The position numbers and the translations under genes are program-made. A stretch of DNA of 64,000 nt from Rotaria macrura (taxonomy: Eukaryota; Rotifera; Eurotatoria; Philodinida; Philodinidae): contig OENT01000492.1 of NCBI GenBank assembly GCA_900239685.1, positions 1 to 64,000 on the forward strand, given 5' to 3'. Below the pieces are notes generated by a model. It was given only the letters and a program-made list of their open reading frames with translations. It was not told where the DNA came from and did no database searches. Position 1 is the first letter of the stretch. The number at the start of each line of letters is the position of its first letter. Positions 51,329 to 64,000 of the stretch are shown in pieces.

Positions 51329-51345
51329 CTAAAATAAATAAAAAT
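51329..51345 (-). promoter_or_regulatory. Candidate trans-splice acceptor before PRMT3
   Basis: On the minus strand a T-rich tract ends in TTTTAG immediately before the PRMT3 ATG (51328). The upstream gene stops at 51468 and no AATAAA lies between. This is the same arrangement as before the second PIAS gene. Confidence 0.45.
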
Positions 51346-51365
51346 ACACATATATAAATGTGTAG

Positions 51366-51392
51366 TTATATATATATATATATATATATATA
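51366..51392. repeat. (TA)n microsatellite
   Basis: About 27 bases of alternating T and A in the 139-nt spacer between the zinc-module gene and PRMT3. Confidence 0.9.
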
Positions 51393-51467
51393 CGTTTATA
51401 TCACGGAACAAAGAAAATACTGTTCATTGTCTATGTCAAACAGATTATACAAAACAAAAACCAAACA

Positions 51468-54306
51468 TTAAAACGAAGTCTTAGTGGTCAGTTTATTATC
51501 GGATGGCGATGGTTGTTTTCGAAGTGCCGTCATTATTTGACGTCTTGCTACTCCATCAAGTTTATGTATACCGGTCAAATGTTGACCCATATGACGAGAT
51601 GAGATCGGTGATTTCCAACATATAGCTTTGGGATGTCGTAAAGGACATTGAGTGTAGAATGTTTCATTTAATAATTGTTCATCAGGATGAAATACTAGTT
51701 CGGTTTTTTTCTTCACTATTGCTTCAGCTAAACGTTGTGCACATGAACGTTTCATTTGATGATACACAACTTGAATAGAATAAACAACAGTCATTGTTAA
51801 GTATATATTAGAGCTTCAAAATAAATAATCAATCAATCAATCAACTAAGAAGAAAATCAAGTGAGCACTTTGAGAAGGTCGAGAATGCAAGTGTGATAGC
51901 ATCTAACTAATACTTCACTTATATGAATCAAGACTATAGACTTTATAGAGAACTAAATGAATACTTGAAAAATATCACTGACTCTAATTGCATCCAATGT
52001 TCACATATTTCATCTAGAAAATAGCCTTAAAACGACCACCATGATCCAATACATGAAAAATTACTGTGTCAATATAACCTTGAAACTTGTCCTTAACGAA
52101 AAATTTTCTTTGCGAAAACGTAAGATTTTATCATGTTACCTGTTTTTCTTTGTAAGATAGAACAAGGGTAAAATCTGTCTCTTCTATGTTTCACGTAAAT
52201 CGATATATTCAACAATTTTATAACATAATAATACAAGTAACTAAAAACAGTTGGGATTTTCCAAAATAAATTACTCTCATCAAAATCTATTTCTTTAGAA
52301 ACTTTTACAAAGCAAGTAGAATATCAGTCTTTGTGAAGGGGTACTACAAGTCCATTTACAAGCTATCATACATTTCAAAATGATTAATCACTGATAAGCA
52401 AACATCTCAAAGTTTTTTCCATAGAGATCACTACTCATATACGTAGATCTAGTTGATAGACAAAGTCGGAAATAAAAGAAAATGATTGATCCGTTTCAAA
52501 AGTAATTTTATCGAAGAAGTGATTAGAAAAGTTCTGATGAATTTCACACGACTTTCGTCATGTCAGTAGACTTGAAGACATAACAGATAAATAAAAAACC
52601 TTTCAAAGTAGAAACAGGAACACTTTCTTCTTACTTCGGTAAATGATTACATTTACAATGTATATATATATATATTAATACGATGTCTCATGAAGAAGCA
52701 TTTTTTCATCTGATTTCATATATTTCTAGGGATTTCTTAATGCTTATATTCTTACCTAGTAATAAAAATGATGCTCATCAGGGTTTCCGTATATCGGGCT
52801 TGTTTGCATCTATTCATGAAACATTCGATTTATTTTCTCAACTTACAAAACCCGATGAGACACATGCAAATATGTTTGCATGTATCATTCAAATAGAGAA
52901 TATCATGAGATTGTGCCGGTACGGCATTCACTTTGTATCATATGTTTAAATGAATACTAACCAAAATGATCGTACAAACAAACATCTTTTGGTGTAACTA
53001 GTGGAGCTCCAATCGGTTGATTAGGTTGTGTGCATAAACGAATTTTATGTTCAGCTGTAATACCAAATTTTCCGTATTGATTCAATGGACATTGTGCTCG
53101 ATAAACAGTTGGATGTGTTGCAATCAGACTTGTTGATTGAGAGGAAAATAAATCAATATCACCTTCTTCATCATCATCGGCAAGAAGTCGTACAATTTGC
53201 ATGGTTGAAGAATGTGTTAATTGATGATATTGTATCAAATGTTTATCTTATCATGAAAATAATGAGAAATCGTAATAAATAAAATAAAACTACGAAGTCA
53301 ATATTACAAAGATTTATTGGTGCTGTTACACGTGTACATGGAAAATGACGAATACCATGTTTATTTGGATCAAGACCATAGGTACGTGTTGTCAATGGAC
53401 AACAGCCTTCGTATTTATAACGTTTCAATTGAATTATCTATGAAAAAATATACAATCTAAAGAAAAAGAAAACCAGCCAATAATCAATCATTATTTACGG
53501 TTGATTTTTTCCTAGGAACTTTGTTATTTCGACTTATTTTTGAATAGGAATGATCATCACTAAAAAAGAAAACAAGAACAAAACGAATGAAGTAAATTTA
53601 AAACATTGGATCTTTTTTTGTCATTTACTAATCTGTGTATGTATTTTGTTCGTAGTTCATTGTTTGATCGTTGATGTTGTTTGAAAGTCTTTCCGATTGT
53701 TTTGACGTCTTTTCAATAATTAATTCATTGAAATGTTCGTCATTTGACTCATTAGAAGAAGAATCATCTAAATTTTATCATTAAAATGTGGTCTCGTATT
53801 TAGAGAAGGATTATCATGAAAAATATATTTTTACTATGGAAATAGGTTGGATACGATTCATCGTCTTGAGATTGAACAGTGATTGTAGAATCATCTGAAG
53901 AGGAATATTCTAATAGAATATGGATACAATCCTTAATACGATTACCTTTAGTCACATAAGAAGATTTATGATTTTCATATTCGTCAAGTAGTTGATCGAC
54001 TCGATCAAGTAATGTAGTTAATCGTGAAGTAGATTGTCGATGTTCGATTTCTAAATCATATATCTGTGTTATTCGTGACCTTTGATGGCAGATTCGATGT
54101 ACGAGTGCTTGTTCATTATCATCATCAGCAGATTTATTATTCTCATCGAATGTATTCAAACTTTGCGGAGTAATCGATGGTGTTGGAAGACAATCTTGGC
54201 GTGATTCTTGTAATGGATTAACACAAACGACTAGTTGAGTAGTTGGGTAGGTCGACAGTTGTAAATGAAAGGGACGACTAGATGATAGAGAAGAGACTGT
54301 AGACAT
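51468..54306 (-). CDS. Unrecognised protein with three CPL...H-x4-H putative zinc modules
   Basis: Six exons: 54306-53835, 53767-53629, 53559-53499, 53437-53308, 53246-52962 and 51769-51468; 462 residues. The N-terminal third is polar, with a helical, probably coiled-coil stretch (ITQIYDLEIEHRQSTSRL, DRVDQLLDEYENHKSSY) and an acidic Ser-rich linker. The C-terminal half has three related modules. Module 1: CCPLTTRTYG ... FPCTRVTAPINLYKHLIQYH. Module 2: QCPLNQYGKF ... RLCTQPNQPIGAP ... LYDHFVVYHQM. Module 3: QCPLRHPKAICWKSPISS then MGQHLTGIHKL. Each ends in H-x4-H followed by a helix rich in Ala, Leu and Ile. This resembles a widely spaced C2H2 finger, but I do not recognise the family. Introns 4 and 5 interrupt modules 1 and 2 at matching places near the histidines, both in phase 1. 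The exon 4 donor (TTT|GTAATA) was chosen because it alone gives an open join. It lies 139 nt upstream of PRMT3, perhaps co-transcribed. Confidence 0.72.
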
Positions 54307-55127
54307 CAGATGAATTTTTTTTTCGGAATAAAATATGAAATAGAAATCCGAAAGGAAAGAAAACTACCAACAGCTGATGAAAACTCAAGGAGGTTAAGAG
54401 AATATGAAGATAGACCAATCTGATGATATTCATTTCGTCCGTATGAGAGAGACATCTGCAAGATAAACGTGATGCTGAACAGATTAACATGAAAATCTCT
54501 AGGATATTCAAATGAAAAGTAATTATACTCAATTGACAATCTATTCTGTTTTTTCGTCTAACGATGTTGGAACCTGCAGATGTACTCTAGGTATTATTGT
54601 TAATTTGTATTCTTCTTTTCTCTTTATAACTATAGAAGTTACAAGTGTTCTACTATACCCATCAATATGACTATTCACATAATTGTCAATGATTGAAATA
54701 ATTGAATTCATCATTATTCAATTGATTAGGTTCATTAGTATTGTTGAGCTTATTTGCGTGAATGGTGATGATCTATCTCGATGAAATAAAATTATCCGAA
54801 GAAAAACAACTCTGATCCGTCTCTTATAATAAATGCATGACATAGAACAAGCTATTTTTATGGTGGTGTTATAGTTTGAACAAAAAATGACTTTCTCCAA
54901 AACTTGTGATATGAAACCCGCAGATTTAGAAATTCGATTATTCATTTAGATGCATTATTTCATCAACAACCGATTCATAGATGTAAACCAACGATAATCT
55001 TACTTTTTTGCTTAGCATATATGATATTTGCTAAATTTTCAATTACATTTTATTAAATTCTTGTTAAACAACAAACACAAGCAATCACACAAACGTACAA
55101 TAGTATTCTCACTCTAAGCTCGAATTA
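54307..55127. other. Intergenic region
   Basis: About 820 bases between the DCDC1 stop and the start of the zinc-module gene, both minus strand. Two overlapping hydrophobic frames near 54278-54539 are AT-rich by-products. A DCDC1 polyadenylation signal is the only element supported. Confidence 0.5.
55049..55054 (-). promoter_or_regulatory. Polyadenylation signal AATAAA of DCDC1
   Basis: AATAAA on the minus strand about 74 nt beyond the DCDC1 stop codon. Confidence 0.6.
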
Positions 55128-58100
55128 TTATTTTCTTTGCAACATGGCTATGAAGTCATTGTCATCACTATCTGACTTATTCGTCGATGGTGCACTTGTA
55201 GTTGTTTTTGGTGGTGGTGGTTCGCTAGAAAACAATTGTGAAAAAGGACTCTTTGCTTGTGTTTCGAATCGTGGTGTTATTGGTCGACTATTTTCATCGT
55301 CATCAAATTTTACATTTGTTATTCGCTCGATCTCACTGCTCGGTCCATCATCATCATCATCATCGTCGTCATTTACGCCTTCATCGTTATCACTCAATGC
55401 TAATGAATCTTTCACGATCGTTGGGGACGGTGTAACTTCGCTAACAAAAGCTGATGTCGGTGCTGGCTGTTCAATGGCTAATCGTCGATAAAATGGTCCT
55501 GGCGCTGTTGGTGGTTTAGTTGTTGGACGTAATTGATTCTGATCGGTTAATGTTAGTAATGGTGGACCGAACGGATCAACTAGTTGAGGAACTGATGAAA
55601 GTGTTGAATTAACACGAATATCCGTTGCTTGATCACCATATCTATTACGTGTACGAGCCCAATTCGCTTTTATATCGACTTCTCGTTGTCGTTCAGATGA
55701 TGTGATGAAGGTTTTTGTTGTTGAAACACATATCAATTGATCACGATTTAATTGATCGAAACGTTCAATCTACACGAACAAAATCATTCATTAACGATAT
55801 TACATTTATTCAACACAAACGAGTTTCATCTGATCAATATTAATTGAAAAGTACTTTGAATCAAAGTAGTAATTTTTCAAATGAAAAAGAACATTTTGTT
55901 ATTAACTTATAAGACTATTCGATTGCTACTTAAAGTTTATTCATATCCATTGTTAGATTCTTTCTTTTTTGTGTACTCAAAAAGTGAGTACACTCTAGAA
56001 TCGGTCAGTGTGCCCGTCCGTTTACATGATAAATCTTTACAAATACATTCGATTGAGCTGAACTTTTGTGCACAGAATTATCTCATCAATATATCGGTCG
56101 AGTTCGAAGATGACAAGGGTCCGGCAAGAAATGGCTGAGTTATCGAAAAAACTGTCATTATTGACCAAACAATCTCTGAGGGGGTGTGCCGGGATTTTTT
56201 TTAAAAAAACATTTTTTTCTCAGAATTATCCACAACGTATATAAATCGACTCAGTCTTTAACATTGATTCTGAATCTGATATTAGCTTTGAACAAAATCG
56301 TAGCTTTCTAACAAAAGATCGCCGGAAAAAGCACAAAAACTGCATCTAGAAACGAAATTGCCTAGATATGTGTGAGATGACCACTAGTTTTAGTGTTTCC
56401 CAAAAAGGTTTCCCAAGATACTTCTTCCGTGCACACATTCTAGAATGATTGATGTGTCTCATTCACTTTTTGAAGTACGTATAACTCTCGGACATAAGTC
56501 CGATGTTTTCACATTTATTTGTATTTTGAAATCGATTTTCAGTTTACTGAAAATATGAAAAAGTACAAATGTATTATCAAGAAAAAATGCTCGAAAATAA
56601 TACTAAATACTGCACATTTTTCTTGGCACTATCTAGCTAGTGAGAAAACTTAAAGGAATTTTTTGTATACTCCTATCTTATCGAGCACTTTTATCTTGAA
56701 TCTGATTCTTTTCATAAAGAATAGTCTTTTCTTTTGCTTAAGTCTGTAAGCAGAAACTACATAATCAACGACTTATTTCTAAAAGGTTAAAAGTATTTAT
56801 GATTTAGTTTGTGTGAAATAAGATTTGTAAAGAATATTTCCAATGTAAAATTATTCAATCTCAAGACAAAGCTTACTAAATTTCCGTGTTCATCAAATAA
56901 TGCTTGAATTGGTTGCATTACATTCCATTTAAGTTTAGCATTATCCATCAATTCTTTTAAATCACTACCGAAACATTGAACAGCCGTTTCTTTTGGTTCT
57001 CCATTAAGGTACACCATAATACGTTTCTAAACAAATATTGAAAAATAAATGTTTTCTATTAGAAAATATAAAAACTACAATTTTTGAATGTTGTCCAAAA
57101 CGATCCACTGTTGCTGATGATATAGGTCGTGTTGTTTCTGGTTGTTGTGACATACGAATTCCATCTAATGATGTCTTCAGAGAAAATAATTACAAAATGA
57201 ATACATGTTTTTGTTAAAGATACAAATCGCTTACTCGTAAAAGTTCTACATCATCTTGTTTATCAAGTTCGGCATCAGTTTGTTCAGTCCAATGTCCTCG
57301 TTTCATGACAGGTTCATCGGGATTTTGCTGAGGAATAAGTTCACCAGGTGATTGACTTGAAATACGACGTCCTGAATTTATATTTCAATAGAATATTATG
57401 ATGAGAAAATGAGAAGAATGAACTTGCAAACCTTTCATAAGACGTAACGTATGTTTTTCTCTTTCAAAATCATGTTCAACTGGTGTACGTTGTTCACGTT
57501 GAATAAAACGTAGATTTTGTCGTTTATCAATATCTATAATTAAATTATGATAGAAAAAAATCTGCTAAGATTAGTTTCTTTTGTTTTTGCACAAACTTGC
57601 TGGATTGACGAATGCTTCGCCAGATGAAACCCATATTTCAATAGGAAATTTTAATAGATAGCTCATGTCAAGATCATCTTTTGAGGTTGCTGGATTAGAT
57701 TTGATTGCTCGTTTTAAGTCAGCTGCTTTTGGTAAGCCTAGAAAGCGTTGTTTCGATGGACTTAAGTCGCGTAATTTAGCTGACAATGTTGTCTTTTCTG
57801 ATTGATTGTCAATACTTGGTCGACGTTTCAGATCTGGATCTAGTTGAAAATATGTTTTCCATTTAAAAGAAAGAACTAAAACAAGAAACGAATTCATTGA
57901 TATTTTTAACTTACTCTTCGGTGGTAATGGTGTACTCAATTCAACTTGATCGAGAAGTGAGGCTTCTAAAATTATGAATCGTTTTTAGCATTTCTCTAAC
58001 AAATAAATCTATGATCATGAGAAATTACGTGGTGGTTTACTTAATTTAGTATAACGTTTTTTATAATGATTTCTTGCCCATTCAATAAGATCTTCAATAG

Positions 58101-61100
58101 ATAATATAACTGTGCCATCAATAACATAAAATCGACGTGCAGCATTCGTTAAACTTAATCGACGCGTAGCTTGATCGAGTAGCTAGAATTAACATTGCTG
58201 TTATTGGATATGTACAACAAGACAAACGAAAATCAGTGACGAAAGTTTTTCAAAGTCTTTATAGACAATTTACAGAACACTGAACAATGATAGTATGTCT
58301 CTGCAGAATGAACGTAAAACTTCATTGTCACATCTGCCGAAATAAATGTATCATATGCATGAATAGACTAGATAGACATAGGTATTGTGGAATTTTGCCA
58401 GAATCAACATTAAAATATGCTTTTACTCAGTCAACTGAAATTAATCCAACGTTACACAGTTTGAAAATAGTTTAGTATAGATAAGTCATCAAAATTTAAT
58501 GTCTTTCTTTTAAAGACATGCCGAAAAATTCATCATTGTACTTAGAATAATAGATTATTGTGACTGTTGTTAATGAGTTTTGTAAGAAAAATAGGGCAAT
58601 AGAATTTTTCATTCGTTTACTGCCATTAGATAAAGGTATACAGTTTGTATCCTGGCAATTATCTTCAAATATTTTCCTGCCAATTTCAGTAAAAAAACGA
58701 CTAGATTCATTTGTCTATATGAAATTTTAAAATAATTGATGTTTGTACAAAAGACTTGATTTAGATCATTAAAAGCACTTCTTTTCTATATTATCTGCAT
58801 CATTTTTCGTATGAAGAATCGATGTAATGTACATCGATCTCTAAATCTAGTATTCAAATGAGAGAAAATTTATTAATTTTAACAGTCTATGCAAGCTAAG
58901 ATGTTTCCATCGCGAACAAATTGAAAATGATTTTAGATCATCTAATTTATGGCATTCATATTTGAAAAATATAGTTAATAATAACAGATACAAGTGGAAG
59001 TTTATGTAGTCGGTCTGGAAAACTAGGTTTGAAAAATCGAGCTCACATGTTGATATTCTTTCTATTTTAGGATAAAACAAACGTCAGATCATCAATATGG
59101 TATGGAAAGAATTTCAATGATCTCATATATGCCTTAGTAAATGATGTAATGAATATAACTTGACAAAAATTCAAAATTTGAAATACGAGATTTTCATAGA
59201 AATTAAATGATGAACAAAAAAGCTTCTTTGTTAATGTATGAAAATAGTGTTGTCATTAGTTTGAATATACCGTAAAGTATTTGCACTTTTCGTATTCATA
59301 CTTACACCAATGATACTTGAACCAAGTAAAAGTTGACCTTGTTTTGTATGTCCATCTCCGTTACGATATGCTAGCAAATGAATCATTTGTATTGGTTTTG
59401 CAGCAGCTAATTCTTTAGCAATATTGCGAACACTTGCTTCTTGTCGTAATCTATAATTGGAAATAATTTCAGCATAAAAAAACAGACATTGACAATTTAG
59501 AAGGAAAACTACTGTTCAAGTTGTTCTCGTCGTTGAAAAAGTGTATGTTCAGCTTCATCGTGTGTTAAATCAACTTTATGATTCAAACATTGGAATGGAC
59601 CTTGGAATTTAAGATCGAATCCTAAATAGAAAAAACAACCAAGCATATCGAAATTCTAGTATCCGAAAAAAAAAGAAAAATACTGAGGCTTTACTTTTTC
59701 CAACAGCACAAGTAAATTTTACATCAGGACTAATTTTGACCAAACGATATTTCCCACGCATGGCTTGTGCACAAGCAAGACAAACAGGTACATCTTCTGC
59801 TTGATCGTTTGTATTAAGAACTGATGCAATGAATCCCTTACGAAAAGAAATAATATAAACTTAAAAATTCTCTAAACCATTAATGATATATAAATATATC
59901 TACCGGTTGAGATAATGTTTCACGGTTCACTGTATATGAACAAATATTTGCACGATTAGTAGCAGTTATTTCTAGAGATCACAATATTCATTGATCATAG
60001 TTGGAATCTCATTGGTCAAAAAAATATATCATTACCTTTGTCGGCTATTTCTGAATTGAATGCAAAAAGAAAACCAAGATCTTTATCATAACTCCATTTT
60101 TGATTAGCACAACCAGTATCTTCATATCGTCGTTGTTGTACTGTTACTGAACAACCAACACAAGAAATATTAATATCGTTTGATTCATTTCCTGTACACG
60201 ATGGTAGTAATACAGTTAACACCATAGTTGGTCGAGCTTTTGAAACTATTAAACTAATATTAAAGAAAAACAAAGTAACATAGAAGAAAAATGTAAATCA
60301 ATCAATCAATCATTATATTTATTTTACAATGGTTTTGTAAAGTCCATGTCAGATTCATGTTGCTTTTCATTAACTGGAACATAGATCCATTGTTGAAATA
60401 TATCATCTGGATTACGTCGTTTTAATATAACTTCCACAACTTTACTTTCAATTTCTTTAACACCAAACACTAAATTTGAATCCTTCTCACACGATATGCA
60501 ACCGTCCGATAAATCCCATCGAAATTTTTGCATCAATATAGCTAATGATTTTGGTACTTTGCGTGTTGATTTCGATAATGATAAACTTTTTAAATCAAAT
60601 AAAAAAAGCACATGATGTTTCATTCTTGGTTTTCGTTTGAAAGGAAATCCGATTTTGATGAACTTACCTATTGGCTGTAGGATTCCATGAATCACCCAAG
60701 TTTTGTTCATCATTATTCGCCATGATAACATCATCATCATCTGCTTCTAGATTTAAACTTCGATTGGCAATCTTCTCCCATGGCCAACGAAATTTTTCTT
60801 TTGCTTGTTGATCAATCGTTTTATGTGATCGTTCATGTGCGGTTCTGAAATGCAAGGGTTACTTTACAAACATACAAAAAGAAAAACAATCGTGTCATTC
60901 TCGTTTTGTTTCTTTTTTTGCAGTACACACACAAAACACAGACTAGTGCTAGCGTCCTTTCATTGAATACATACTCAGGGCTAAAACATAAATAAAATAA
61001 ACAAGGATAAAAACATACAGAATAAAGAAACAATTGATTGGGAAAGAATGAAAGGGAAGAAGAATACCGTTTATTTTGTACATAGTCTTCAAATGTGTTT

Positions 61101-64000
61101 AAACTGATTATGTTTTTTTTTGTTAAATCAAAGAAAAAAAATGTATATACATATGAGAGCATGTGTCTTACTTTGGTTCAAGTTCATTGGCTTCTTCTTT
61201 CGTGGGTTGATCATTTTCTATGACATCTTCAATAAGTTCACCCTCCTTAACACGATGACGTTGTTTAAGATTTAAAGCACATCGATTAAGAATTAATCGA
61301 GAATTTTCAGTGAAACCTCTTTCTGTTGATATAACATATTCTACAAATACGCAAAATGAATTAGGCATAAACGAAATCATAAAGGTAAACTAAATAACTA
61401 TATTCTTACCAACAGGATTTCTCAATGAACAATAGAATGACATCATACGAACATCATTACTTAAATAAGCTAATAATAATCGACGTTGTTGTTCAGCTTT
61501 TGTTAATTCAGGATCAATCCATTGTTCACCACATGTAACATATACATATGAATCTCGTTGAATTGATGTTAAATCAAATAATTCTGTACCCTTGACATCA
61601 AATAAACGACGAGCAGCAAATGGTAAATTACAAAGTGCGGTACAATTTTCTAAAAACTATTTTTTTTTGAATAGAGAAAAATACACTATAAAATCTTATT
61701 CGAAACAAAATCATTGAATTGTTTTATAAAGAATAAACTAACCAATTTTATTTCGCGTTGTCGAGCATCAGCCATACGTTTAATTTGTCGATGAGCGCGT
61801 TGTTCTTTTTCAGGCTTAGGAATACGTAAACGTCGATACATGTCACTCGATGATTTTGGTTCGAGAATAAGCTATGAATACAGACATAATTCAATATTGA
61901 ACATCAAAATACATCTCTCTTTCTTTCAATATATTTATTACATTTGAAATATCTGGACCGACGACTGCTACACATTTGTTAAGATCACGTTCACCATTTT
62001 TCAATACTTGTAATCGAATAGGAACAACTATAAACATGATACAAGATTAATCAATCAACATATCTGTAAATTCTTGTAAACATACAAGATATTGGTGCTT
62101 GAGTTGATTTAAGTGATTTAATAGGTGGTACATTCGGTAGAAGGTATCCTTCCACAGGCCATTGTAATTCCTGAAGAATAAAAAATCGATACCTTTAAAA
62201 GTCAATTTTGATTGACGAATAATGTCAATGAATCATTCTGTCTTCACGCAGCATCTATCTAGGTACATGAGTTCTTTGCTGAATAAACGGGGGTCGAAAT
62301 ATGATTCGATATTGTTATTAAAAACTTTGATGATTAAATTCGATAATTTCATTTATTTATTTATTTCGGAACATAAACGATTTATAAACGGTTCTCGTGT
62401 TTATTAGCAGATGACTTTTAGAATTCATGTCATACTAAACAAGGTTTTCTAGATAGGATCGATTGGATTTTTTAAAAATCATATTCATTTTCTTCACTGT
62501 CGTACTAAGTCTCTTAATTTAGTAATGCTCGTAGTACTTTTGTCATTCTCTTCAGACAGTAATATATCTGTGATGCCTCTCAATTGGATACAGTCAGAGT
62601 AGTTAGTTCTCAAGACGTTATTATAAATCTCGATCAGCTCAGTAACAATGGTATTGATTATTCTCAAATAATGATAAATTGATTGATTACGTTCTCGACG
62701 TTCATCCTACGACGTGTGCAACGAGATGATACATTTTTAAAGTTCTAAAATGAAAAGTTTTGTGATGTTGGAAAATAGGCTAAAACTTGATGTTAATGTT
62801 ATGCAGAGTCATGTCCTGTTGCTATGAAACCGTACGCTATGATTATTCTGCTCTATCGTGACCAGTATGACGAAGAAAATTGCAAGATCATGAAAAATCG
62901 TTGACGTTCACTCAATTTTTCTTTTCTATCTCATTTACTTACAGGAATCATAGTGCCTGTTGCATCAACTGGCCATGTTAAAGCCATTTTATGCCATACA
63001 GGATTTTCAACTTTCGAATATTTCCAATCGCCAATAGTGAAGCCTGATATTTGTCGAATACCCCATCTAAATAAAGAAGAAAATGAAAGATTGGAATAGT
63101 TTTCTTGTTCGGTTTCGTAAATTGAAGTTCACGTTTTCTTTACCGTTGTCTATGAATAAATGGGGAGCCGATTGGACATTTTTCACAAACAGCTAGATAA
63201 GAAACGAATGGATCGTCAGGGTTGATTTGCATTCCTTGTGCAGTGAAGGTGTGATCTTCTTTTGACACTATAGTCGCTGCACTTGTCAATGGATATTCGT
63301 TGTATGCATTTGAAACAATATAACCATCGGTAGTAAATTTCCATATTTGATACGGAGATGGATCTTTTATTTTACTTCTTAATTGAACACCGAAGCCATC
63401 GATATGCTTTTCCGTACGTTGGTTTCCTGATAGTTTACCAGGACGCCATATTATTCGAATATTCTTTTCAGGTGTAACAGTTAATACGAGAGAACTCATT
63501 TGTTTATTGTAAATATAGCCATCCTTAAAATAGAGACGATTTAATAAACTAGTATGAGAATTTAGTGTATTTTACTTTATCGTAACACCATGTTTTTAAA
63601 TCAATATCAGAAAAAACTTTTTTGGGAGGTCTATTATCATTCGCTTTTCTTTTTGAATCTGGTGGCGGTGGTGGTGGTGCGGTTTGATTGATTTTTAATT
63701 CCGGATACATTAATTTTTTATCTTTGGTAATGAAGGTAACATTTTCACTGATTCTATCTTGCATTGTTTTTTTATCAATGGCTGCTTTTTCATCATTGTT
63801 TAAATCATTTTCATAGCTTATTTTAATAATATCATCTGAGATACCTTCGATTGGCTTCCAAGCAGCTGCTATTTGCCTTCAAATGAAAATTAAGTAAGTG
63901 TTTGGTTTTTTACTTTACAAACATATCTGGTACGGGTATGAAATTCTTGTATGGCTGACATCGTTTGTCAGTCAAAATAGTATACATAATAAAGATTCTT
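55128..64000 (-). CDS. DCDC1: Doublecortin domain-containing protein 1 (C-terminal part, continues past right edge)
   Basis: Twenty-four exons: 64000-63914 (cut), 63876-63576, 63523-63144, 63066-62943, 62170-62086, 62027-61942, 61871-61743, 61656-61410, 61340-61172, 60844-60668, 60585-60328, 60253-60036, 59971-59904, 59836-59695, 59621-59513, 59450-59306, 58182-58029, 57965-57915, 57839-57597, 57533-57432, 57371-57235, 57174-57079, 57026-56877 and 55769-55128; about 1,430 residues. Three doublecortin-type units are visible: PIRLQVLKNGERD to CNLPFAARRLFDVKGTEL; MIHLLAYRNGDG to LTNAARRFYVIDGTVI; and RIMVYLNGEPKE to ALFDEHGNLIERF. Between them lie ricin B-like beta-trefoil segments with Q-x-W motifs (YQIWKF, FQQWIYV, NQKWSYD). 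This mix is that of DCDC1, a microtubule-associated protein linked in mammals to late mitosis and dynein transport. The C-terminal exon is Pro/Asp-rich with a nine-Asp run and ends FIAMLQRK. Four CxxC pairs are noted separately. Introns of about 1.1 kb precede 58182 and 55769. Confidence 0.93.
55960..56700. repeat. Possible dispersed repeat in the last DCDC1 intron
   Basis: The segment is richer in G+C than its surroundings (for example GTGTGCCCGTCCG and GAGGGGGTGTGCCGGG). It begins with a hairpin, GTGTACTC-7 nt-GAGTACAC, at about 55971-55993. A similar small hairpin (TGTACTC...GAGTACA) occurs at about 10642-10660. No terminal repeats or coding capacity were identified, so the element type is unknown. 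Confidence 0.3.

Noticed and set aside
55144-55491. Plus-strand frame with Ser-rich run
   Set aside because: It is the reverse strand of the Asp/Pro-rich last exon of DCDC1.

Overview
This is an AT-rich (roughly 70% A+T by eye) nuclear segment from a metazoan. Every gene is broken by GT-AG introns, from about 50-80 nt up to 4 kb. Gene content is animal: two PIAS-type SUMO ligases, heparan sulfate 6-O-sulfotransferase, a TASK-type two-pore K+ channel, an SBK-type kinase, PRMT3 and DCDC1. Base composition, many tiny introns and two very tight same-strand gene pairs with a splice acceptor just before the downstream ATG suggest a rotifer, perhaps a bdelloid. That assignment is inference; no species marker was seen.

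Layout, left to right. 1-58: end of a hAT-like element. 1560-2669 (-): part of an MKKS/BBS-type chaperonin-like gene running off the left edge. 4789-12345 and 12467-16172 (+): two diverged PIAS paralogues head to tail, 121 nt apart; the first carries a 644-bp hAT-like foldback element with an 8-bp target duplication in intron 1. 18766-20457 (+): an orphan four-helix membrane protein. 21001-23965 (+): HS6ST-like sulfotransferase. 26107-29114 (+): TASK-like channel whose second selectivity filter is encoded by an 11-nt microexon and whose first filter is degenerate. 33152-34854 (-): SBK1-like kinase. 40840-46553 (-): a very long low-complexity Ser/Gln-rich protein, with a 266-bp exact duplication around a single N (probably an assembly fault) and a 24-bp coding minisatellite. 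47748-51328 (-): PRMT3 lacking its zinc-finger ligands. 51468-54306 (-): an unrecognised protein with three CPL...H-x4-H modules, 139 nt upstream of PRMT3. 55128 to the right edge (-): the C-terminal ~1,430 residues of DCDC1 (doublecortin plus ricin-like repeats).

The genes do not form one pathway. The strongest functional couplings are positional: the PIAS pair and the zinc-module/PRMT3 pair look like dicistronic units matured by spliced-leader trans-splicing, because neither upstream gene has an AATAAA before its neighbour and both downstream ATGs sit directly behind a pyrimidine-rich AG. Gene-poor stretches (29.1-33.1 kb, 34.9-40.8 kb) show only simple repeats and no supported exon.

Exon structures were built by hand from reading frame, splice consensus and remembered family sequences. 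All splice phases reported were checked to join in frame, but no transcript data were available.
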